This document shows, in pieces, positions 29,944 to 34,148 of a stretch of 34,148 bases of DNA; the stretch's first letter is position 1; every line of letters begins with the position of its first letter. Source of the stretch: Thermoleophilia bacterium (GTDB lineage Bacteria > Actinomycetota > Thermoleophilia > Miltoncostaeales > Miltoncostaeaceae); NCBI GenBank assembly GCA_017853415.1, contig JAFMJQ010000165.1:1-34148 (forward strand), written 5' to 3'. Under the pieces are notes generated by a model. The model made no database searches, was not told where the DNA came from, and worked only from the letters and a program-made list of their open reading frames with translations. The position numbers and the translations under genes were made by a program.

Positions 29944-29963
29944 GGTAAATGACTACGGATAAG
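29921..29963. repeat. 15-bp inverted repeat around the gene 45 promoter, putative operator
   Basis: Arms CTTATCCGCAGTCAT (29921-29935) and ATGACTACGGATAAG (29949-29963) are complementary at 14 of 15 positions, with a 13-base centre that contains the -10 TATACT. The left arm fills the -35/-10 spacer and the right arm covers the expected start site, so this is better placed for a dimeric DNA-binding regulator than for an RNA hairpin. Confidence 0.78.
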
Positions 29964-29986
29964 TCATTATAACATGGAGATATATT

Positions 29987-30646
29987 ATGAAGCTTAATAC
30001 GAATACTACTCAGATCCTTAAGAACTTCTCGTCTATTAATCAGAACATTATGATTAAACAGGGCAACCAAGTAAGAACGATCTCACCTACTAAGTCTGTT
30101 CTTGCACGTGCATTCCTCAATCAAGAATTCGATTCGACGTTTGCAATCTACGACCTCAGCCGTTTCCTCGGTACTGTCTCACTCTTCAATGAGCCTGAAC
30201 TGACTCTTAAGGAATCGTATGTTGAGATCTCTGAGGGTGGTAACAAGTTTAAGTATGCGTTCAGCGATCCGTCACTTATCATGGTTGCACCTGATAAGGA
30301 AATCGAACTGCCCAATCCTGAAGTTCGTTTCACTCTCACCGAGGATGCTCTTAACCGTGTCATGAAGGCACTGAGTGTATCACAACTTCCTGACATTGCA
30401 GTGACCGGCATCGAAGGTCGTATCCTGCTTCAGGCTGTTGACACCAAGGGTGCAACCAATGACTCGTTCAGCGTTGAGGTCGGTGAGACCGATGCAAACT
30501 TCCGTATGGTATTCCGTTCGGATAACATCAAGTTGATTCCTGGTAAGTATGACGTATCCATCTCGTCAAAGGGTCTTAGCCACTTCAAGGGTGAAACTGT
30601 AGAATATTGGATTGCCGTCGAATCTAACTCCAAGTACGACGGTTAA
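29987..30646 (+). CDS. 45: Sliding clamp gp45
   Basis: Ring-shaped processivity factor of the DNA polymerase and, in T4, mobile activator of late transcription through gp55. It has 219 residues (T4: 228). The N-terminal MKLNTNTTQILKNFSSINQNIMIKQGNQVRTISPTKSVLARA and the C-terminal GKYDVSISSKGLSHFKGETVEYWIAVE are clear family hallmarks. The GGAGA ribosome binding site before ATG 29987 is well spaced. First gene of the 45-44-62-regA cluster, as in T4. Confidence 0.95.
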   Translation: MKLNTNTTQILKNFSSINQNIMIKQGNQVRTISPTKSVLARAFLNQEFDSTFAIYDLSRFLGTVSLFNEPELTLKESYVEISEGGNKFKYAFSDPSLIMVAPDKEIELPNPEVRFTLTEDALNRVMKALSVSQLPDIAVTGIEGRILLQAVDTKGATNDSFSVEVGETDANFRMVFRSDNIKLIPGKYDVSISSKGLSHFKGETVEYWIAVESNSKYDG

Positions 30647-30672
30647 ATGGTTTGCTGGTCCTCTAAGCCAGA

Positions 30673-30702
30673 GTCCGTGGATGCTAAGACTTCGCGACGG
30701 AC
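30673..30702 (+). other. Possible hairpin in the gap between genes 45 and 44
   Basis: GTCCGT (30673-30678) and ACGGAC (30697-30702) are complementary over 6 bp with an 18-base loop, preceded by a smaller CTGG/CCAG pairing. There is no T-run, so it is not an intrinsic terminator. It could be an mRNA-stability or translational-control element for gene 44. Confidence 0.3.
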
Positions 30703-30729
30703 ACTTTACTTTATGATGGAGATTATATT

Positions 30730-31665
30730 ATGTTAGAAGAATTCCTCTGGACCGAACGTTTCCGTCCAAAGACTATTGCGGACACTATCCTTCCCACACA
30801 TCTGAAGACTGTATTCCAACAGTTTGTCGATCAGAAGAATATCCCTAACCTCATCCTGTCCGGTTCTGCTGGCGTCGGAAAGACAACAGTAGCTAAGGCC
30901 ATGTGTGAGGAACTGGGATGTGACTATATCGTTATCAACGGTTCTATGAACGGTGGTATCGATACACTACGTAACGACATTGCTCGTTTCGCCTCCTCCA
31001 TCTCTCTATCCGGTGGTCGTAAGTATGTTATCCTCGATGAGGCTGACTATCTTAACGCACAGTCTACCCAACCGGCTCTTCGTAATTTTATGGAAGAGTT
31101 CTCGGCTAACTGTGGTTTCATCCTGACCTGCAACTTTAAGGATCGTATCATCGAGCCTTTGCAGTCACGGTGTTCGGTCATCAACTTCAAGATCTCTAAG
31201 GCAGAGATGGCAACCCTCGCAGCTCAATTCATGAAGCGTGTGGTTGTTATCCTCGAGAAGGAGAACGTGCCGTTCGAGAAGGCGGTTGTTGCTCAGGTCC
31301 TGACCAAGCACTTCCCCGACTGGCGTCGTGTTCTCAATGAACTCCAGCAGTATTCGGCTACTGGTAACATTGACTCGGGTATTCTATCCAACTTCTCAGA
31401 TACTGCACTTGCCAAACTCATTAGCTATCTAAAGGATCGTAACTTTAGTGCAATGCGTAAATGGGTTGCAGAGTCTGACATGGATACGACCGAGTTCTTC
31501 CGTGCCTTCTTTGACAAGGCGGAGGACTATATAAAGCCAGACTCCATACCGGTTTTAGTCCTCCACCTTGCAAAGTACCAGTATCAGAATGCATTTGCAG
31601 CTGATCCTGAAATCAACCTGACTGCCTGTCTCACCGAAATCATGGCGGACTGTGAGTTCCTATGA
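30730..31665 (+). CDS. 44: Clamp loader large subunit gp44
   Basis: AAA+ ATPase that with gp62 opens the gp45 ring and loads it at primer ends. It has 311 residues (T4: 319). Motifs: LWTERFRPKTIADTILP at the N-terminus, Walker A GSAGVGKTT (~45-53), Walker B VILDEAD (~100-106) and the arginine-finger SRC (146-148) in EPLQSRCSVINF. Complete. The stop overlaps the ATG of the small gene behind it. Confidence 0.95.
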   Translation: MLEEFLWTERFRPKTIADTILPTHLKTVFQQFVDQKNIPNLILSGSAGVGKTTVAKAMCEELGCDYIVINGSMNGGIDTLRNDIARFASSISLSGGRKYVILDEADYLNAQSTQPALRNFMEEFSANCGFILTCNFKDRIIEPLQSRCSVINFKISKAEMATLAAQFMKRVVVILEKENVPFEKAVVAQVLTKHFPDWRRVLNELQQYSATGNIDSGILSNFSDTALAKLISYLKDRNFSAMRKWVAESDMDTTEFFRAFFDKAEDYIKPDSIPVLVLHLAKYQYQNAFAADPEINLTACLTEIMADCEFL

Positions 31666-31856
31666 CCTGGTTCAACTGGAACAAAACATGTGCCGTGTGT
31701 GAAGATAAGTATCTCAAGTGTGTGCCGTTCCATGAAATGCGGTTGAATACCGATGATGGCGTGGTCTCTCTTGAGATCTGTGAGAAATGTGCAGACTTCT
31801 TTGATAAGTCTGCCGAAATTATTATGAAGGGCAGAAAACAGGATGACACCGTTTGA
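31662..31856 (+). CDS. Small four-cysteine zinc-ribbon-like protein between genes 44 and 62
   Basis: A 64-residue protein with CAVC (Cys10, Cys13) and CEKC (~40-43), a spacing typical of a zinc ribbon or knuckle, and a Lys/Asp-rich C-terminus. It is inserted between the two clamp-loader genes, overlapping gene 44 by four bases and gene 62 by fourteen, so its product is made together with the loader subunits. No function known; zinc binding is an inference from the cysteine pattern. Confidence 0.7.
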   Translation: MTWFNWNKTCAVCEDKYLKCVPFHEMRLNTDDGVVSLEICEKCADFFDKSAEIIMKGRKQDDTV

Positions 31857-32247
31857 TTTTGTAAACTCTATTAACTCTTCTAAGAAGAATCTTATGAAGG
31901 GTACCGAGAATGACCAGTTAGCAGAGAAAAGCTACAACGCATTCATTACCAACAAGTCACTATCCTACTTCCAGGATACCATTCAACTGGCCAACATGAT
32001 GAACTGCAATCATGGTCTGGACAACAAGTTACAATATTCGTTTCTAATAAATATTGTACGACCCAGTAAGCGGTATTCAAAATGGGTGAAAAAAGATAAG
32101 GATAGTGATTTAGAACTGGTAATGTCTTACTACGGCTATAACCGTCAAAAGGCCAAAGCCGCAATTAAGTTACTTTCCCCGGATCAAATGAAAACAATAA
32201 AAAATAAACTTGATAAGGGTGGAGTTAGAAATGAACGTAGTCGATAG
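31843..32247 (+). CDS. 62: Clamp loader small subunit gp62
   Basis: Non-ATPase subunit of the clamp loader. It has 134 residues, shorter than T4 gp62 (187) but as expected for the marine T4-like group. The N-terminal MTPFDFVNSINSSKKNLMKG and the C-terminal helical region (LVMSYYGYNRQKAKAAIKLLSPDQMKTIKNKLDKGG) fit, and the position between 44 and regA is diagnostic. It overlaps regA by 17 bases. Confidence 0.85.
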   Translation: MTPFDFVNSINSSKKNLMKGTENDQLAEKSYNAFITNKSLSYFQDTIQLANMMNCNHGLDNKLQYSFLINIVRPSKRYSKWVKKDKDSDLELVMSYYGYNRQKAKAAIKLLSPDQMKTIKNKLDKGGVRNERSR

Positions 32248-32635
32248 TTTAATTGAAGTAAAGCTGGGTGAGGAAGACGATTTCCTTAAGGTCCGTGAGA
32301 CGCTGACACGTATTGGTGTCGCATCACGCAAAGACAAGACACTGTACCAATCGTGCCACATCCTGCACAAGCAGGGCAAATATTACATTGTGCACTTCAA
32401 GGAGCTCTTTGCTCTGGACGGCAAGCCATCAAACTTCTCTGATGAGGACAAGGGCCGTAGAAATGCAATCACGAATCTCCTGGTTGATTGGCAACTGATT
32501 AAGCTGGCAGAGGAAGGTTCGACCAACGAACCACTGACTCCACTAAGCCAGATCAAGATCCTTCCGTTCAAGGAGAAGGATGAGTGGAATCTCGTGACCA
32601 AATATAATATTGGAAGACGTGCACCTACTAAGTAA
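32231..32635 (+). CDS. regA: Translational repressor RegA
   Basis: RNA-binding protein that shuts off translation of many early phage mRNAs by covering their start codons; in T4 it also represses its own gene. It has 134 residues from ATG 32231 (T4: 122). Similarity is strong along the whole length: EDDFLKVRETLTRIGVASRKDKTLYQSCHILHKQGKYYIVHFKELFALDG, and KEKDEWNLVTKYNIG near the end. ATG 32231 is preferred to TTG 32210 because GGTGGAG lies just upstream and the T4 protein begins at the equivalent point. The start lies inside the 3' end of gene 62. Confidence 0.94.
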   Translation: MNVVDSLIEVKLGEEDDFLKVRETLTRIGVASRKDKTLYQSCHILHKQGKYYIVHFKELFALDGKPSNFSDEDKGRRNAITNLLVDWQLIKLAEEGSTNEPLTPLSQIKILPFKEKDEWNLVTKYNIGRRAPTK

Positions 32636-32700
32636 ATGCTGCGCCATTCTTTTTAAGATAATAAATGCATTAGATTAATATCGGTCGCAAAAAATAAGAT

Positions 32701-32729
32701 TGTACAAATATCAATAGCTATGGTAGAGT
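32701..32729 (+). promoter_or_regulatory. Early-type promoter before the gene at 32759
   Basis: TTGTACA with TGTACA at 32701-32706, 17 bases, TAGAGT (32724-32729) preceded by TGG. It lies in the 123-base gap after regA; nothing else recognisable is present in that gap. Confidence 0.65.
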
Positions 32730-32758
32730 GGTCTTTCAACTAGGAAAGGTTCTCTATC

Positions 32759-33031
32759 ATGGCTATTTTTTATGACTCCGGATCGGCAAAAAACTCGGAT
32801 TTCAATCCGTCTTTAATTCATCGTCTTAATCCGAACTCACAATGGGCTAAACATTCGTACAATTATATCGCCCTCGAACATATCGCGAAAGCCTCAACTG
32901 ACTTCAACGAACGGCAACAGGCTCGAAAAGAACTCGATCTCGCCGAACGCAAAATGAAATTCTGGTCTCGTCATCCTGACTTCGACGATTCCATTGCGTA
33001 CTCATTCCGTAAAAAATTCTACCGATTCTAA
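32759..33031 (+). CDS. Small basic protein of unknown function
   Basis: A 90-residue protein (MAIFYDSGSAKNSDFNPSLI at the start, ending SFRKKFYRF), helical in the middle (FNERQQARKELDLAERKMKFW) and basic at the C-terminus. It forms a one-gene unit with its own early-type promoter, an AGGAAAGG ribosome binding site and a strong terminator 9 bases after its stop. Such isolated small early units often encode host-takeover proteins, but nothing in the sequence identifies a target. Confidence 0.75.
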   Translation: MAIFYDSGSAKNSDFNPSLIHRLNPNSQWAKHSYNYIALEHIAKASTDFNERQQARKELDLAERKMKFWSRHPDFDDSIAYSFRKKFYRF

Positions 33032-33039
33032 TCAAAATT

Positions 33040-33074
33040 AAATGCGCTTGGATTGACTCTGAGCGCATTTTTTT
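33040..33074 (+). terminator. Intrinsic terminator after the gene at 32759
   Basis: A perfect 9-bp stem AAATGCGCT (33040-33048) / AGCGCATTT (33062-33070) with a 13-base loop, running into TTTTTTT (33068-33074). The next promoter starts two bases later, the same terminator-promoter tandem seen behind gene 23. Confidence 0.9.
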
Positions 33075-33075
33075 A

Positions 33076-33103
33076 TGTACATTAATCTCAAACTGTATAT
33101 AAT
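33076..33103 (+). promoter_or_regulatory. Early-type promoter before the gene at 33137
   Basis: TGTACA (33076-33081), 16 bases, exact TATAAT (33098-33103) within CTGTATATAATGG. The only copy with a 16-base spacer. Confidence 0.75.
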
Positions 33104-33136
33104 GGTTATATCAAATGTGATTGAGGATTTTTAATT

Positions 33137-33529
33137 ATGCTTACTCTTCGTGATATCAACACTGCCACTAACAGCCGTGATGGTGACATCTATTCAGACC
33201 TGTACAAGGACGTGTATGGTTTCCGTCCTCGTGGTACTACGTTTGAGTCGGTCGAAGCTTTCGATGCTGACTTTAAATATCTTTCTGATAAGCTCGACAA
33301 GCAGATCGAGCAAGAAGCTATCGAACAGCAGAACAACTTTTATGAATTTGTTTGCTGTGTAGATGACATGCAAAAGGTAATGAACGGTTGTACACGTGAG
33401 CGTGCAATTGAACATATGGCTTTTGGTGAAGGTATCAGTAAGGAAGAGTTCGACCACTATGGTCTTGAGATCCTCGAGCACAGACTCAACCTTAAGTATG
33501 GTTCAATCGCCAAGTGGTTATCGGAGTAA
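33137..33529 (+). CDS. Conserved-looking protein of unknown function
   Basis: A 130-residue acidic protein starting MLTLRDINTATNSRDGDIYS, with a helical middle (FKYLSDKLDKQIEQEAIEQQNNFYEFVCCVDDMQKVM) and a C-terminal RERAIEHMAFGEGISKEEFDHYGLEILEHRLNL. No known domain recognised. It has its own promoter and a GAGG ribosome binding site, and is followed by another early-type promoter. Confidence 0.75.
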   Translation: MLTLRDINTATNSRDGDIYSDLYKDVYGFRPRGTTFESVEAFDADFKYLSDKLDKQIEQEAIEQQNNFYEFVCCVDDMQKVMNGCTRERAIEHMAFGEGISKEEFDHYGLEILEHRLNLKYGSIAKWLSE

Positions 33530-33537
33530 AATAGTTG

Positions 33538-33566
33538 TGTACAATTAACCCATAATAGGTTATATT
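33538..33566 (+). promoter_or_regulatory. Early-type promoter before the last small genes and tRNAs
   Basis: TGTACA (33538-33543), 17 bases, TATATT (33561-33566). It probably drives the two small genes at 33594 and 33758 and possibly the tRNA cluster, since no terminator is visible between them. Confidence 0.7.
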
Positions 33567-33593
33567 GGCATATATACTAAAGGAGATTATGAT

Positions 33594-33758
33594 ATGCAAA
33601 TAGAGATGTTTTCGCTGCCTACATTGAATGATGGTGTGCTTGCTGTAGAACAAAAGTTCTGCGAAGTATACAGCGCATATCGTAACGGTGAGAGTCTCGA
33701 TCCGGAGGTTCTTGACTGGATGGATACAGCCAATACGTGGTTAATGGAGTCGAAGTAA
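33594..33758 (+). CDS. Very small protein, unknown
   Basis: A 54-residue ORF beginning MQIEMFSLPTLNDGVLAVEQ and ending DTANTWLMESK, acidic and helical. A good AGGAGA ribosome binding site lies 7 bases before ATG 33594, and TAA overlaps the next ATG. Promoter, ribosome binding site and coupling together support a real gene; the function is unknown. Confidence 0.7.
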   Translation: MQIEMFSLPTLNDGVLAVEQKFCEVYSAYRNGESLDPEVLDWMDTANTWLMESK

Positions 33759-33934
33759 TGATTAAAGAGACAAAGGGTGGCACATTTGCTCCTGCAGATA
33801 TTCCGGTGATTAAGCGTGCTTTGCACAGTTATCTCATCGATATCCAGCGAATCGAAGGATATAGTGACCGCGATCCTCATCCTGATCTTTCTTCGGTTGC
33901 TAATCTTCTGCATCGACTAGGTCGTATCTCCTAA
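33758..33934 (+). CDS. Very small protein before the tRNA cluster, unknown
   Basis: A 58-residue protein (MIKETKGGTFAPADIPVIKR at the start, ending VANLLHRLGRIS). ATG 33758 overlaps the preceding stop (TAATG), which is preferable to the in-frame GTG further upstream. It ends five bases before the first tRNA. No domain recognised. Confidence 0.65.
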   Translation: MIKETKGGTFAPADIPVIKRALHSYLIDIQRIEGYSDRDPHPDLSSVANLLHRLGRIS

Positions 33935-33939
33935 TTAAT

Positions 33940-34016
33940 GCGCCCGTAGCTCATCTGGATAGAGCGCGAGACTTCTAATCTTGAGGCAGTAGGTTCGAGT
34001 CCTACCGGGCGCACCA
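33940..34016 (+). tRNA. tRNA-Arg (UCU anticodon)
   Basis: Complete cloverleaf: acceptor GCGCCCG / CGGGCGC, D stem GCTC/GAGC, anticodon loop CTTCTAA giving anticodon TCT, T arm with GGTTCGAGTCC, and an encoded 3' CCA. It would decode AGA. Confidence 0.93.
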
Positions 34017-34021
34017 ATTTT

Positions 34022-34097
34022 ACTCCTGTAGCTCAACGGTCAGAGCTGACCGCTCATAACGGTTAGGTTGGGGGTTCGATTCCCTCCGGGAGTACCA
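34022..34097 (+). tRNA. tRNA with CAU anticodon (Met or lysidine-type Ile)
   Basis: Cloverleaf with acceptor ACTCCTG / CGGGAGT (one T-G pair), D stem GCTC/GAGC, anticodon arm GACCG-CTCATAA-CGGTT (anticodon CAT), T arm with GGGTTCGATTCCC, and encoded CCA. The sequence alone does not decide between elongator Met and Ile2. Confidence 0.9.
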
Positions 34098-34098
34098 A

Positions 34099-34148
34099 GC
34101 CACGATGGCGGACCGGTAACGCGCGGGATTGCAAATCCCAGGCCTCGT
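34099..34148 (+). tRNA. tRNA-Cys (GCA anticodon), cut by the window end
   Basis: 5' part of a tRNA: acceptor strand GCCACGA, D arm GCG/CGC, anticodon arm CGGGA-TTGCAAA-TCCCA with anticodon GCA (one mismatch at the base of the stem). The T arm and acceptor 3' half are outside the window. Confidence 0.75.

Noticed and set aside
1-34148. CRISPR arrays, insertion sequences or prophage integration genes
   Set aside because: No regularly spaced repeats, transposase or integrase were seen; the layout is that of a lytic T4-like phage.

Overview
The window is part of the genome of a T4-like contractile-tailed dsDNA bacteriophage. Every gene I can support lies on the + strand. The order of hallmark genes (13-14-15-16-17-18-19-20-67-21-22-23-3-uvsY-uvsW-55-47-46, later 42-cd and 45-44-62-regA) is the T4 core order as seen in marine and alphaproteobacterial T4-like phages. 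The proteins look closer to the cyanophage/pelagiphage/rhizobial T4-like branch than to T4 itself (short gp62, added peptide deformylase, a gp3-like gene behind gp23). The host cannot be named from the sequence.

Layout. 1-4.8 kb: neck (gp13, gp14), sheath terminator (gp15) and terminase (gp16, gp17). A NUMOD3-type mobile gene sits between gp13 and gp14, and the first codons of gp14 lie one base out of frame just behind it. 4.9-14.4 kb: sheath, tube, portal, prohead core, protease, scaffold and major capsid. T4-style late promoters (TATAAATA or AATAAATA) precede 18, 19, 67, 22, 23 and 3, and the late sigma factor gp55 is encoded in the window. 14.4-21.1 kb: recombination and late-transcription genes. 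21.1-23.7 kb: small accessory genes, including peptide deformylase, a MazG-like enzyme and two putative restriction-fold nucleases. 23.7-29.9 kb: a tightly overlapping nucleotide/DNA-modification operon. 29.9-32.6 kb: sliding clamp, clamp loader and RegA. 32.7-34.1 kb: small unknown genes and the start of a tRNA cluster (Arg, CAU, Cys).

The most interesting part is the operon at about 23.7-28.6 kb (possibly to 29.9 kb). It encodes an Nmad1-like protein, a clear T4 gp42 homologue (dCMP hydroxymethylase with conserved Cys144, Glu56 and Asp175), dCMP deaminase, a small uracil-DNA-glycosylase-fold protein, an unrecognised 382-residue protein that may be a base-hypermodification enzyme, a fold-type-II PLP enzyme, an SGNH-like protein, a DUF3310 protein and a GT-A glycosyltransferase. 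I infer that the phage makes 5-hydroxymethylcytosine DNA and may decorate it further, perhaps with an amino-acid-derived or sugar group. This chemistry is a hypothesis.

A second system-level signal is a promoter family, TGTACA-17 nt (once 16)-TATAAT-like, found twelve times, mostly in short intergenic gaps or near gene ends upstream of early/middle genes. The copy before gene 45 is embedded in a 15-bp inverted repeat that looks like an operator. The copy after gene 23 overlaps a late promoter directly behind a strong terminator.
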